Assembly (NCBI RefSeq): GCF_013341275.1
Contig: NZ_CP054476.1
Span: forward strand, 2,344,988 to 2,408,987
Direction of reading: 5' to 3'
Length of the DNA stretch: 64,000 bases
Source: Methyloligella sp. GL2
GTDB lineage: Bacteria; Pseudomonadota; Alphaproteobacteria; Rhizobiales; Methyloligellaceae
Made by a program: the position numbers and the translations under genes. Every line of letters begins with the position of its first letter. The first letter of the stretch is position 1. This document shows positions 54,332 through 64,000 of this stretch, in pieces. The notes under the pieces are model-generated. The model did not search any database. It had not been told where the DNA came from and saw only the letters and a list, made by a program, of their open reading frames with translations.

Positions 54332-56674
54332 ATGACGAAGAATCACTCAGCCGCCGTTTCCGCCGAGGACGAGGCGCCGCGCGAGCTTTCCATCTCGCAG
54401 CGGGCGATGCGCCGCCCGGCCGGGGCGGATTATCTCGATGCGCTCAATCCGGAGCAGCGCGACGCGGTGGAGACCACGGAAGGTCCGCTTCTGGTGCTGG
54501 CCGGCGCCGGCACCGGCAAGACGCGCGTGCTGACCACCCGCATCGGCCACATCCTCAATCTCGGCAAGGCGCGGCCGAGCGAGATCCTCGCCGTCACCTT
54601 CACCAATAAGGCGGCGCGGGAAATGCGCTCCCGCATCGGCGATATGATCGGCGGCGCGGTCGAGGGCATGCCCTGGCTCGGCACCTTCCACGCCATCGGC
54701 GTGAAGATCCTCCGCCGCCATGCCGAGCTGGTCGATTTGAAGCCGTCCTTCACCGTGCTGGATGTGGACGATCAGATCCGCCTGATGAAGCAGCTGCTCT
54801 CGGCGGAGAATATCGACGAGAAGCGCTGGCCGGCGCGGATGCTGGCCGGGCTGATCGATAGCTGGAAGAATCGCGGCCTCACCCCCGACCGTATCCCGGA
54901 GGGCGAGAGCTTCGCCTTCGGCAACGGCAAGGGCGCGCAGCTCTATGCCGCCTATCAGAAGCGGCTGAAGGAGCTGAACGTCGTCGATTTCGGCGATCTC
55001 CTGCTGGAAAATCTGCGGCTGTTCCGGGAGCAGCCGGAAGTGCTCGAACGCTATCAGCAGCGCTTCCGCTACATGCTGGTGGACGAGTATCAGGACACCA
55101 ATGTCGCCCAATATCTGTGGCTGCGCCTTTTGGCCCAGGGCAAGGAGAGCCCCAATCTTTGCTGCGTCGGCGACGACGACCAGTCGATCTATGGCTGGCG
55201 CGGTGCGGAGGTCGACAACATCCTGCGCTTCGAGACCGACTTCCCCGGCGCCAAGGTAATCCGGCTAGAGCGCAATTATCGCTCCACCGGCCATATCCTC
55301 GGCGCGGCGGCCGGACTGATCACCCATAACGAGGGCCGGCTCGGCAAGACGCTGCACACCGAAGACGTCGCCGGCGAAAAGGTCGAGGTGCGCGGCTGCT
55401 GGGACGAAGAAGAAGAGGCGCGGCTGATCGGCGAGGATATCGAGCAGCTGCAGCGGCAAGGCCATAACTTGAGCGAGATCGCCATCCTGGTGCGGGCGAG
55501 CTTTCAGATGCGCGCCTTCGAAGACCGCTTCCTCACCCTCGGCCTGCCCTACCGGGTGATCGGCGGCCCACGCTTCTACGAGCGCCAGGAAATCCGCGAC
55601 GCCATCGCCTATCTGGCGGTGACGCTGAACCCGGCGAACGACATCAAGTTCGAGCGCATCGTCAACGTGCCGCGGCGGGGCTTAGGGGATTCCAGCGTCA
55701 AGGCGGTGCATCAGCTGGCCCGCTCGCGGGACATTCCGCTGACCCAAGCGGCGCGGCTGATCGTGGAGACCGAAGAGCTGACCGCGCGGGCGCGCAAGTC
55801 ACTCGCCTCGCTGATCGGTGCTTTCGACCGCTGGCGCAAGCTGATCGATTCCATGCCGCATACCGAGCTCGCCGAGCTGATCCTGGATGAGTCCGGCTAC
55901 ACCGCCATGTGGCAGAACGAGAAGTCGCCCCAGGCCCAGACCCGGCTCGACAACCTGAAAGAGTTGATCCGCTTCATGGAGGCGTTCGACAGCCTGGCCG
56001 GGTTCCTGGAGCATGTCTCGCTGGTGATGGATACGGAGACCGACGACACCGAGGACCGGGTCAACCTGATGACGCTGCACAGCGCCAAGGGGTTGGAGTT
56101 CGACACGGTGTTCCTGCCCGGCTGGGAGGAAGGTCTCTGCCCGCATCAGAGGAGCCTCGACGATCAGGGTCGCGCCGGGCTGGAGGAAGAGCGTCGCCTC
56201 GGCCATGTCGGCCTGACCCGGGCGCGCAAAGCGGCGCTGATCTCGTTTGCCCAGAACCGCCGCACCCACGGCACCTGGCAGGCGGCGATCCCCTCGCGCT
56301 TCATCGACGAGTTGCCCATCGACCATGTCACCGTGGCCGAGGAGCGGAGCTATGGCGGCTATGGCGCCAGCCGCTTCGACAATGCCGAGACGGTGTTTGC
56401 CGGCGGGTTCTATGATACGCCGGGCTGGCAGCGGGCCAAGGCCAACCGCGCGGCCAATCAAGGCGGGCCGCGGCGGCGCGAGCCGATGACCATCGAAGGC
56501 ACGCTGGTGGCGGCGAGCACGGCGCAAGGTGCCGGCTTCCGCGCCGGGATGCGCGTGTTCCACCAGAAATTCGGCTACGGCTCGATCGCTTCCGTCGACG
56601 GCAACAAGCTGACGGTGGATTTCGAGAAGGCCGGGCGGAAGAAGGTGGTCGACAGCTTCGTCGAGCGCGCCTGA
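54332..56674 (+). CDS. UvrD/PcrA-type ATP-dependent DNA helicase
   Basis: Superfamily 1 3'-5' helicase of 780 residues. Motif I LAGAGTGKTRVLTTRI, Ia AVTFTNKAAREMRSRI, II LVDEYQDTNVAQYLWLR, III VGDDDQSIYGWRGAEVDNIL, IV LERNYRST, V LMTLHSAKGLEFDTVFLPGW, VI EERRLGHVGLTRARKAALIS. The C-terminus has the PcrA-type Tudor-like domain (VFHQKFGYGSIASVDGNKLT). Roles are nucleotide-excision and mismatch repair or fork maintenance. Single gene. Confidence 0.95.
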   Translation: MTKNHSAAVSAEDEAPRELSISQRAMRRPAGADYLDALNPEQRDAVETTEGPLLVLAGAGTGKTRVLTTRIGHILNLGKARPSEILAVTFTNKAAREMRSRIGDMIGGAVEGMPWLGTFHAIGVKILRRHAELVDLKPSFTVLDVDDQIRLMKQLLSAENIDEKRWPARMLAGLIDSWKNRGLTPDRIPEGESFAFGNGKGAQLYAAYQKRLKELNVVDFGDLLLENLRLFREQPEVLERYQQRFRYMLVDEYQDTNVAQYLWLRLLAQGKESPNLCCVGDDDQSIYGWRGAEVDNILRFETDFPGAKVIRLERNYRSTGHILGAAAGLITHNEGRLGKTLHTEDVAGEKVEVRGCWDEEEEARLIGEDIEQLQRQGHNLSEIAILVRASFQMRAFEDRFLTLGLPYRVIGGPRFYERQEIRDAIAYLAVTLNPANDIKFERIVNVPRRGLGDSSVKAVHQLARSRDIPLTQAARLIVETEELTARARKSLASLIGAFDRWRKLIDSMPHTELAELILDESGYTAMWQNEKSPQAQTRLDNLKELIRFMEAFDSLAGFLEHVSLVMDTETDDTEDRVNLMTLHSAKGLEFDTVFLPGWEEGLCPHQRSLDDQGRAGLEEERRLGHVGLTRARKAALISFAQNRRTHGTWQAAIPSRFIDELPIDHVTVAEERSYGGYGASRFDNAETVFAGGFYDTPGWQRAKANRAANQGGPRRREPMTIEGTLVAASTAQGAGFRAGMRVFHQKFGYGSIASVDGNKLTVDFEKAGRKKVVDSFVERA

Positions 56675-56916
56675 GCTTTTCCACAATCTTAAACAGCGAC
56701 AACGCGGCTATTGGCGTGCACGCGCCGCTTATGCTCAACTTATCGGGTTGGCGCCTTTTGGGACCCTTTCCGGTTTTGCTCTGCTATGCTCGGCAGCGGA
56801 CCGGCATGTTAGGCTGGATGCGATAAATGAGGGTGGCCCAGGAACGGGCCCGGAGACGAAACGGGGCGGAAACAGATCGTTTAGGAGATAGCAAGCAGCA
56901 ACGAACGAGCTGAACC

Positions 56917-57882
56917 ATGCGAAGCCTCATCGCTAGCGTCGCCCTGACGCTGTTCTTCTTCGCCGCGCCTGCCGCGACGCCGGCGATCGCGCTGAACGGC
57001 GCCACCGCCGATAACGCGGACCGCTTTCCCTTCGTCGTCGAGATCAAATCCGGCGATCATCTGATCTGCTCCGGCACGGTGCTGTTTCCGCGCATCGTGA
57101 TCACCGCCGCCCATTGCGTGCAGCAGAAGGTCTATTGGCGCGGCGGTGTTTCCTATGTCGACGACTATCTCGATCCCAGCACGCTCAGCATCGCCTCCAG
57201 CGCCGGCGGCACGATCCGCTATTACGACGTCGTCGATGTGGATGCGTCCCCGGTCTGGCGCAGCCTGGTCGACGATCCCCATTCCGGAGAGCGCTTCGCC
57301 CACGATGTGGCGCTGCTCGTTACCAAGGAGCCGATCGATGTCGGTCTGCCGGGCAATCCGCTGGCACTCCCCGGAGGCGCCGGGCTTCGGCCGAAGCCGC
57401 GCTATCACGCCGACGACCGGCCGGGCGATGCGGAAGCGCGAGCCATGGCGGAAGGGCTTCAAGGCCTTACCGACCGCGCCGTGCTGGTGGCCTTCGGCGC
57501 CGATAGCTGCCTCTCCTATAACCGCTGCGGCAATGCCGGGGTGCGGCGCTACCAGCCGGTGGCGATCATCAGCGGCAAGGAATGCTTCGCAAGCCGCTAC
57601 GGCCGGCCGGAACAGCTCTCTCTGCCGCCGGAGATTGCCGCCGATCTTCCGCCGGTGGTCTGGTGCACCGAATCTGTGGTGCTGCCGGGCGATAGCGGCG
57701 GGGCGCTGCTGGTGCAAGGCGCGGACGGCGATTATCACTATCTCGGGGTGATCTCGGCCCAGCGGGGCATCTCGCCGATCATGGCGCTTGCCACCTCGCG
57801 CCAGCGCAGCGTCGCCACGGCGCTTTATCCCAGTCTCGATTTCATCCTGTCGCGGGCGCGCCAGCTCGGCTATCTGCCTTAA
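56917..57882 (+). CDS. secreted trypsin-like serine protease (S1)
   Basis: Protein of 321 residues with a signal peptide (SVALTLFFFAAPAATPAIA). S1 triad is complete: VITAAHCV (His), FAHDVALLV (Asp), PGDSGGALL (Ser). Six or more Cys are spread along the mature part, consistent with disulfides. The Asp-region has an insertion of about 60 residues before the Ser domain. Probably periplasmic or secreted. Physiological target unknown. Confidence 0.9.
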   Translation: MRSLIASVALTLFFFAAPAATPAIALNGATADNADRFPFVVEIKSGDHLICSGTVLFPRIVITAAHCVQQKVYWRGGVSYVDDYLDPSTLSIASSAGGTIRYYDVVDVDASPVWRSLVDDPHSGERFAHDVALLVTKEPIDVGLPGNPLALPGGAGLRPKPRYHADDRPGDAEARAMAEGLQGLTDRAVLVAFGADSCLSYNRCGNAGVRRYQPVAIISGKECFASRYGRPEQLSLPPEIAADLPPVVWCTESVVLPGDSGGALLVQGADGDYHYLGVISAQRGISPIMALATSRQRSVATALYPSLDFILSRARQLGYLP

Positions 57883-57930
57883 GTGCAGATCGCGCCGGCT
57901 CTGCCGTTCGCACCCCGCACCAAGCAAGGC

Positions 57931-58005
57931 GTCATTCCGGCGTAGGCCGGAATCCAGCTACGCGATGGTGTTGTGTTGCTGGATGTCGGCCGTTGCCGGC
58001 ATGAC
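57931..58005. repeat. palindromic intergenic repeat, copy 3
   Basis: 75 bp from GTCATTCCGGCG to GCCGGCATGAC, with hairpin CCGGCGTAGGCCGG and a second arm pair at the right end. Same layout as copies at 28862, 29583 and 62922. The rest of 57883-58171 shows no gene. Confidence 0.65.
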
Positions 58006-58171
58006 GGCGTCGAGAGGCGTTTTCCGATCCCGGCACAAATCGTATCGGAGACAATCTTCCCGCTTTGCTTGCAGCCTTGCCGTCAGGCCTTAAACTCTCG
58101 CTCGCGCTCGTCGCTTGCGGGTCGCGAAGCATTGCTGATTTTCAACATTTGCCAGGCTGGCAGGAGGGATT

Positions 58172-58348
58172 ATGGCGTACAAGTTTCAAGTCTATAAGGA
58201 CCGGAAGGGCGAGTTCCGGTTTCGCTTCAAAGCATCCAACGGCGAGACCATGTTCGCCTCGGAAGGCTACAAGGCGAAGGCCTCGGCAATGAGCGCCATC
58301 GCCTCGATCCAGAAAAACGCGCCCGGCGCGACCGTCGAAGAAGAATAG
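58172..58348 (+). CDS. YegP family (DUF1508) small protein
   Basis: Protein of 58 residues: YKFQVYKDRKGEFRFRFKAS, NGETMFASEGYKAKASAMSA, then IASIQKNAPGATVEEE. It forms the single beta-beta-beta-alpha repeat of DUF1508; most relatives have one or two such units. Function unknown. CAGGAGGG precedes the ATG. A GC-rich hairpin (GGCGCGGGGG/CCCTCGCGCC) lies 30 bp downstream. Confidence 0.85.
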   Translation: MAYKFQVYKDRKGEFRFRFKASNGETMFASEGYKAKASAMSAIASIQKNAPGATVEEE

Positions 58349-58433
58349 CTGAAATCGCCGAATTCGAAGAAGGCGCGGGGGACGCATACCCTCGCGCCTC
58401 TTGCGGTGCCCCAAGTGCCGCGAGCCCGCCGGC

Positions 58434-59798
58434 TTAGTCGGTCGTCACCGGTTCGAAATCGTCCTCGCCCGCCGGAATAGCTTTCGGCCGCATCCAAACA
58501 TAAAGCCCCAGGATTCCGAGCAGCAGCACGCCGGCGACGGCCGGCGCCTCGAGATCTCCGGTGGTGACGCGCACCACCACCAGCACCAGGCAGGTGACGG
58601 CGCCGAGCGCCGGAATGATCAGCGGGATCTCGAACTGCCCCTTCGGCTCGCCCTTCCTGTGCTTCAGCGCCAGAAGCGCCGCATTGACCACGGTGAACAC
58701 GGTCAGCAGCAGCAGCACGGTCGCCGCGGCGAGCGAGGAGATCGAGCCGATCAGGGTCAGCGGCAGAGCGATCAGAAGCAGCACCAGAATCGCGATATGG
58801 GGCGTCCGCCGCACATCGTGCACCTTGCCCAGATGCTTGGGCAGCAGGCCCTGGCGGGCCATGCCGTAAACCAGGCGCGAGGCGGTGACGTAGTTCACCA
58901 GCGCGGTATTGGCCACGGCGAAGATGGTGATGGCGGTGAACAGGATCGGCGGGATGATCGGCGCGGCGCGCACCACCACCTCGGTCAGCGGACCGGGCAC
59001 ATGGGCCAGCTCGTCGGCCGGCACCACCGAGACGGCGGTGATCGCCACGGCGATATAGAGCAGCGCGGCAAGGCCCATGGCCAGGATGATGCCAAGCGGC
59101 ACGTTGCGGCCAGGATCGCGCACCTCCTCGGCGACATTGAGCGTATCCTCATAGCCGATGAAGGCGAAGAAGGTGAGCACCGCGCCTTGCAAGATCAGCA
59201 GCCACTGGGTATCGGCGCCCGGGACCTCCGGCATCTCCAGATAGTCGACGCTGCCCCAGTAGGACAGACCGACGGCGATCACCAGCAACAGGCCGGACGC
59301 CTCGATGATGGTGCAGATCACGTTCACCCACATGGATTCGCGGATGCCGCGGAACACGATACCGGCGAGGATGCAGAGGAAGCCGATGGCGAGCCAGGTG
59401 ATCGACAAGGTCTCGGCGCCGAATAGCGAGGCGAGATTGGCGGCGAACACCCGCGACTGGGTGGCGACGGAGGTGATGCCGGAGCAGACCAGCGCCAGGC
59501 CGACGACGAAGCTGAGCAGCGGCCAGCCGAAGGCGCGATGGGCGATATAGGAGGCACCCCCTGCCCGCGGGTAGCGCGAGCCGAGGGAGGCATAAGAAAG
59601 TCCGGTCAGCAGTGCGGCGACAAAGGCCACGATGAAGGCGAGCCAGACGGCATTGCCCACTTGGCCTGCCGCCTTGCCGATCAGGCCGTAAATGCCGGCG
59701 CCGAGCATGCTGCCGAGGCCGTAAAGCGCCATCTGCACCGGGCCGATGCTGCGATGCAGGGTCGTTTTGCCGGATTGGTCGTCGGAAGAAGTCGTCAT
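58434..59798 (-). CDS. APC-family amino acid permease
   Basis: Secondary transporter of 454 residues with about twelve membrane segments. QMALYGLGSMLGAGIYGLIG is the first segment with the GxGIG-type substrate loop (here GAGIYG). FFAFIGYEDTLNVAEEVRDP and NVPLGIILAMG are APC-family signatures. The frame extends 54 codons upstream of ATG 59798, but this extension is antisense to other sequence and lacks family features. Substrate not predictable. Confidence 0.92.
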   Translation of the reverse strand: MTTSSDDQSGKTTLHRSIGPVQMALYGLGSMLGAGIYGLIGKAAGQVGNAVWLAFIVAFVAALLTGLSYASLGSRYPRAGGASYIAHRAFGWPLLSFVVGLALVCSGITSVATQSRVFAANLASLFGAETLSITWLAIGFLCILAGIVFRGIRESMWVNVICTIIEASGLLLVIAVGLSYWGSVDYLEMPEVPGADTQWLLILQGAVLTFFAFIGYEDTLNVAEEVRDPGRNVPLGIILAMGLAALLYIAVAITAVSVVPADELAHVPGPLTEVVVRAAPIIPPILFTAITIFAVANTALVNYVTASRLVYGMARQGLLPKHLGKVHDVRRTPHIAILVLLLIALPLTLIGSISSLAAATVLLLLTVFTVVNAALLALKHRKGEPKGQFEIPLIIPALGAVTCLVLVVVRVTTGDLEAPAVAGVLLLGILGLYVWMRPKAIPAGEDDFEPVTTD

Positions 59799-59883
59799 TT
59801 TGCGCCCAATGTCTCCTTGCGCTAGCCGCAGAGCCGAAGCCCCGGTAAAGACAGGGCGCCAGTTGTCTAAAGGCAGAGATGAG

Positions 59884-60786
59884 ATGGAACAAGCTAACCC
59901 GACCGATCGCATCCGTCGATCCGTGACGATCGAAGCCCCCACAAACGCCGCCGCGCGCATCGCCTCGGCGCTGGAAGAGTTCTGGCCGGCGCCCGATGCG
60001 GTGGGGCTGTTCGAGAAAGGCCCGGAGCTCGCCGAGGTATTCGCCCATTACAGCGAGACGCCGGATATGACGATGCTGGAAGCTTTGGTGGCCGCCGCCG
60101 CGGATGGCGAGATGGTCGGCCCGCTGCGCATCGAGGAGATTCCCAACGAGGATTGGGTGACGCTGAGCCAGGGCCAGCGGGGGCGGGTTGCCGCCGGGCG
60201 GTTTCTGGTGCACGGCAGCCACGAGCCGATCCCGCCGCGGCGCGGGGTGATCGAGATCGACGCGAGCCAAGCCTTCGGCACTGCCCATCACGCCTCGACC
60301 AAGGGCTGCCTGATGGCGCTGGACGCGGTGCTGAAATACCGCCAGCCCAGGACGGTCGCCGATATCGGCACAGGGTCCGGCCTGCTCGCCATTGCCGCGG
60401 CAAAGGAAACCAATGCGCGCGTTCTCGCCAGCGACAATGACGAAATCGCGGTCCGCATCGCCGAGGAGAATGCGCAGATCAACGGCACGCCGCATATCCG
60501 CTTCGTGACGGCGGAAGGCTTCGCCCATCCCACCTTTCTCGGGCTGCAGGCCGATCTGATCTTCGGCAATCTATTGAAATCCATACTTTTCGCGCTCACC
60601 CCGGGCTTTGCCCGACATACCGCCCCGGGCGGCCTAGCGATCCTCTCCGGGCTCACCGAGGATCAGGCGCCGAGCGTCGAAGCGCGGTTTGGGGATTTCG
60701 GCTTCATGGTGAAAAGGCGATTCATTCTCGATGGTTGGGCGACTTTGCTGCTGTGCCGACGTAGTGCCGGCCCTCTCTCAGATTGA
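59884..60786 (+). CDS. prmA: ribosomal protein L11 methyltransferase
   Basis: SAM-dependent methyltransferase of 300 residues that trimethylates ribosomal protein L11. SAM motif VADIGTGSGLLAIAAAK, acidic motif VLASDNDEIAVRIAEENA, and DLIFGNLLKSILFALTPGF; GTAHHASTKGCLMALD is conserved in PrmA. ATG 59884 is chosen over upstream codons. Followed by the aminopeptidase gene. Confidence 0.93.
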   Translation: MEQANPTDRIRRSVTIEAPTNAAARIASALEEFWPAPDAVGLFEKGPELAEVFAHYSETPDMTMLEALVAAAADGEMVGPLRIEEIPNEDWVTLSQGQRGRVAAGRFLVHGSHEPIPPRRGVIEIDASQAFGTAHHASTKGCLMALDAVLKYRQPRTVADIGTGSGLLAIAAAKETNARVLASDNDEIAVRIAEENAQINGTPHIRFVTAEGFAHPTFLGLQADLIFGNLLKSILFALTPGFARHTAPGGLAILSGLTEDQAPSVEARFGDFGFMVKRRFILDGWATLLLCRRSAGPLSD

Positions 60787-60818
60787 TTGCGGGACGCCGC
60801 GGCCTTACAAACGCGGCC

Positions 60819-62636
60819 ATGTTCCAGACCTACGATGAGACGCCGCCCTCCGGCTCGGCGGCAGACCGGCTCGGCGCTTTGCGCGACGCGCTGGACACCC
60901 ACGGCATTCAGGGCTTCCTGGTGCCCCATAGCGACGAGCATCAGAACGAGTTCCTGCCGGCCTCGGCCGAGAGGCTGCATTGGCTGACCGGCTTCTCCGG
61001 CTCGGCCGGCACGGCCATCGTCACGCTGGACGATGCGGTGCTGTTCGTTGATGGGCGCTACCGGCTGCAGGCGCGGCAGCAGGTCGATACCGGACTGTAC
61101 GAGATCCTGCAGATTCCCGGCCACCGCCCTTCTCATTGGATCGCCGAAAAACTCTCCGCCGGGGACAAGCTCGGCTATGACGCCAATCTGCACACGGTGA
61201 AGGAGATCGAGCGGCTCACCGAGACGCTTGGCGAATCCGGCATCTCGCTGGTGCCGCTCGCCGACAACCCGATCGATTCGCTGTGGACTGGCCGGCCGCC
61301 GGCCCCCTCCGCCCCCGCCTACCCGCATGGGGAGCGCTTCTCCGGCAAAAGCGCGCAAGAGAAGATCGCCCATGTGCGAGAGCAGCTGGATCACGCGGGT
61401 GCCGATGCGCTGCTTCTCACCATGCTCGATTCTATCGCTTGGCTGTTCAATATCCGCGGCGGCGATATCAGCCATACGCCGCTGGTGCTGTCTTTCGCGC
61501 TTGTTCCGGCAGAGGGCCGCCCCACCCTGTTCGTCGATCCGGCCAAGATCGGCGACAATGTGCGCGGCGCGCTCGGCGAGTTGATCGACTTCCAGCCGCC
61601 GAAAGCCCTGGACGATGCGCTGGCCGCACTGGGCGCGGAAAAGGCGGTGGTGAAGCTCGACCCGACCACCACGCCTGCCCGGTTCGAGAATGTGCTGCGC
61701 GATGCCGGCGCTAGCATCCTGCACCGCACCGATCCTTGCATCGCGGCCAAGGCGATCAAGACGGAGGCCGAGATCGAGGGCGCGCGGGCGGCGCATCTGC
61801 GCGACGGGATCGCCATGGCTCGCTTCCTCGCCTGGCTCGACCGGGAGGGGCAGGACGGCGGCGTCGACGAGGTGGACGCGGCGGTAAAACTGGAGTCTTT
61901 CCGGGCCGATACGGGCGAATTGAAAGAGATCAGTTTCGACAGCATCTCCGCCGCCGGACCCAACGGGGCGGTGGTGCATTATCGGCCGATGAACGCGACC
62001 AAACGCAAGCTCGAGCCGGGCTCGCTCTATCTGATCGATTCGGGCGCGCAATATGAGGACGGCACCACCGACATCACCCGCACCGTCGCCATCGGCGCGC
62101 CGACGCCGGAAATGCGCCGGCATTACACGCTGGTGCTGAAGGGGCATATCGCCGTCTCCCGCGCGCGCTTCCCGGAGAAAACGCGGGGGCAGGATCTCGA
62201 TCCGCTGGCGCGGCTGCCGCTGTGGCAGGCCGGGCTGGATTACGATCACGGCACCGGCCACGGGGTCGGCAGCTTCCTTTCGGTGCATGAGGGGCCGCAG
62301 CGGCTCTCCCGCGCCGGCACTGTGGAGCTTAAGCCGGGCATGATCCTCTCCAACGAACCGGGCTATTACCGCGAGGGCGAATACGGCATCCGCATCGAGA
62401 ATCTGGTGCTGGTGACGCCGCCGGCGCCGATCGAGGGCGGCGAGCGTGAGATGCTGGGCTTCGAGACGCTGACGCTGGCGCCCTACGACAACCGGCTGAT
62501 CGAGATCGCGCTGCTGACTTCCGAGGAGATCACCTGGCTCAACGATTACAACACCCGGGTGCGCGATGCGCTGATCCCCGGGCTTAGGGGTGCGGATATC
62601 GACTGGCTGCGCCAAGCCACGGCGCCCTTCGCATGA
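60819..62636 (+). CDS. Xaa-Pro aminopeptidase (M24B)
   Basis: Aminopeptidase P of 605 residues, removing N-terminal residues before proline. Two N-terminal creatinase-like domains (GFLVPHSDEHQNEFLPASAE, WLTGFSGSAGTAIV) precede the pita-bread catalytic domain. The metal ligands are in IDSGAQYEDGTTDITRTV (two Asp), GTGHGVGSFLSVHEGPQ (His), SNEPGYYREGEYGIRIENL (two Glu). The long three-domain form is normal for alphaproteobacteria. ATG 60819. Confidence 0.94.
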   Translation: MFQTYDETPPSGSAADRLGALRDALDTHGIQGFLVPHSDEHQNEFLPASAERLHWLTGFSGSAGTAIVTLDDAVLFVDGRYRLQARQQVDTGLYEILQIPGHRPSHWIAEKLSAGDKLGYDANLHTVKEIERLTETLGESGISLVPLADNPIDSLWTGRPPAPSAPAYPHGERFSGKSAQEKIAHVREQLDHAGADALLLTMLDSIAWLFNIRGGDISHTPLVLSFALVPAEGRPTLFVDPAKIGDNVRGALGELIDFQPPKALDDALAALGAEKAVVKLDPTTTPARFENVLRDAGASILHRTDPCIAAKAIKTEAEIEGARAAHLRDGIAMARFLAWLDREGQDGGVDEVDAAVKLESFRADTGELKEISFDSISAAGPNGAVVHYRPMNATKRKLEPGSLYLIDSGAQYEDGTTDITRTVAIGAPTPEMRRHYTLVLKGHIAVSRARFPEKTRGQDLDPLARLPLWQAGLDYDHGTGHGVGSFLSVHEGPQRLSRAGTVELKPGMILSNEPGYYREGEYGIRIENLVLVTPPAPIEGGEREMLGFETLTLAPYDNRLIEIALLTSEEITWLNDYNTRVRDALIPGLRGADIDWLRQATAPFA

Positions 62637-62896
62637 TCTTCGACTTCTGGGCCAATGTCGTCTCCGGGCTTGCCGCGACGCTGACGACGGCGGCCTTCCT
62701 GCCGCAGGCGCTGCACATCATCCGCTGCAAGGACACCAAGGCGATCTCGCTCACCATGTATCTGATCTTTGCGGCCGGGGTCGCCTGCTGGCTGACCTTC
62801 GGGGTGATGATCTGGAACTGGCCGATGATGATCGCCAACCTGATCACCCTGTCCCTGGCGCTGGCGATCATCGCCATGAAGCTGCGCTATGGGTGA
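62633..62896 (+). CDS. SemiSWEET-type transporter
   Basis: Three-helix PQ-loop protein of 87 residues, half of a SWEET sugar transporter. GLAATLTTAAFLPQALHIIR has the conserved PQ after the first helix, KDTKAISLTMYLIFAAGVAC the second, and WPMMIANLITLSLALAIIAM the third. It overlaps the aminopeptidase gene by four bases (ATGA), so it is translationally coupled. Substrate probably a sugar, unproven. Confidence 0.88.
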   Translation: MIFDFWANVVSGLAATLTTAAFLPQALHIIRCKDTKAISLTMYLIFAAGVACWLTFGVMIWNWPMMIANLITLSLALAIIAMKLRYG

Positions 62897-62921
62897 GGCT
62901 CAAAGCATTGGGAACACTGTC

Positions 62922-63046
62922 GTCATCGCCGGGCTTGACCCGGCGATCCATGCCGTTCCCTTGCCGCTTGCGCCCTGCTGAGATGGGCACCGCTCCCCGC
63001 GCCGAGCGGTCACGGCGTGGATGCCCGGATCAAGTCCGGGCATGAC
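62922..63046. repeat. palindromic intergenic repeat, copy 4
   Basis: 125 bp bounded by GTCAT and ATGAC with two hairpins (GCCGGGCTTGACCCGGC and GCCCGGATCAAGTCCGGGC). It is longer than the other copies. Confidence 0.65.
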
Positions 63047-63128
63047 GAAGGTGTATTTGGCGAGTGACGAAAGAGGGTGGAGCTTCGCTATGGGTGAGGT
63101 CCCAAATACCTCGTCATGCTGAGGACTG

Positions 63129-63372
63129 CCCCCTCCCCCTAAAAGGGGGAGGGTCGGGGTGGGGGTCAGGCGACAGGCCTCCGTCCGTAAAACAGAGACC
63201 CCCCTCTAACTCCCCCCTTTTAGGGGGGAGGATTCGGCCGTGCATAACGGCACGGACTTCTCCCTCTCCCCTCTGGGGAGAGGGCTGCGGTGAGGGGGTG
63301 CCAACCTATCGAGAGTCCTCTCCCCCCCCTCACCCGGTCCTTCGGACCGACCTCTCCCCACAGGGGAGAGGT
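63129..63372. repeat. cluster of C-rich/G-rich palindromes
   Basis: Several C-tract/G-tract palindromes, e.g. CCCCTCCCCCTAAAAGGGGG, CCCCCCTTTTAGGGGGG, CTCCCCTCTGGGGAG and CTCTCCCCACAGGGGAGAG, lie between semiSWEET and ligA. The 497-bp gap contains no credible gene. They could terminate both convergent transcripts. Confidence 0.65.
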
Positions 63373-63393
63373 GAAGCGTCAGGAGCTCAGGGC

Positions 63394-64000
<607 letters not shown>

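Noticed and set aside
60663..62615. 650-residue minus-strand open frame
   Set aside because: Antisense to the aminopeptidase P gene.

Overview
The window looks like a chromosomal segment of a high-GC alphaproteobacterium, most likely of the Hyphomicrobiales (Rhizobiales). The lineage signs are a circularly permuted two-piece tmRNA next to an alpha-type SspB, an hflK-hflC-DUF2065-degP order, a leuA leader peptide and dispersed palindromic intergenic repeats. No rRNA, CRISPR array, insertion sequence or phage structural gene was seen.

Layout. (1) 1-1220: the end of a FecR/FecI-type anti-sigma/sigma pair, followed by a 760-bp gap that holds a candidate structured RNA with a strong terminator. 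(2) 1979-19046: a catabolic cluster around a GntR regulator. It contains a Baeyer-Villiger-type monooxygenase, an HSL-family esterase, two glutamine-synthetase-like ligases, a creatininase-family hydrolase, a class I glutamine-amidotransferase-like protein, a Cys-rich protein of unknown function, three short-chain dehydrogenases and a LivGKFHM-type ABC importer. Five copies of a 19-bp palindrome, TGGNYT-N7-AKACCW, lie upstream of the transcription units and suggest a single regulon for uptake and degradation of an unknown amine- or amide-containing compound. (3) 19104-25034: an adjoining module with a PotDABC-type importer, an S58 (DmpA-type) peptidase and an RpiR regulator. (4) 25041-26121: a tRNA-Lys(CUU) gene whose 3' 31 bp is duplicated about 1 kb downstream, bracketing a nuclease gene; this looks like a small integrated element or its remnant. 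(5) 26504-34636: cold-shock protein and branched-chain amino-acid synthesis (leuA with a Leu leader peptide, ilvC with a structured leader, ilvN, ilvB), with two unrelated genes between the two acetolactate synthase subunits.

(6) 35062-43559: housekeeping genes: kup, miaA, the degP/DUF2065/hflC/hflK membrane-quality-control operon (the DUF2065 gene is frameshifted), folA-thyA. (7) 43671-49000: a small PepSY protein, ssrA (tmRNA) directly followed by sspB, an HWE-type sensor kinase, fumC and a ribbon-helix-helix protein. (8) 48820-64000: AsmA, hemolysin-III-type membrane protein, UvrD/PcrA helicase, secreted trypsin-like protease, YegP, an APC permease, prmA, aminopeptidase P, SemiSWEET and the 3' part of ligA.

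The most interesting part is the 2-19 kb regulon. Ligases of the glutamine synthetase fold, a CHE-triad hydrolase and a BVMO/esterase pair together imply gamma-glutamylation of an amine, oxidation of the carbon skeleton and ester hydrolysis. The substrate cannot be read from the sequence.
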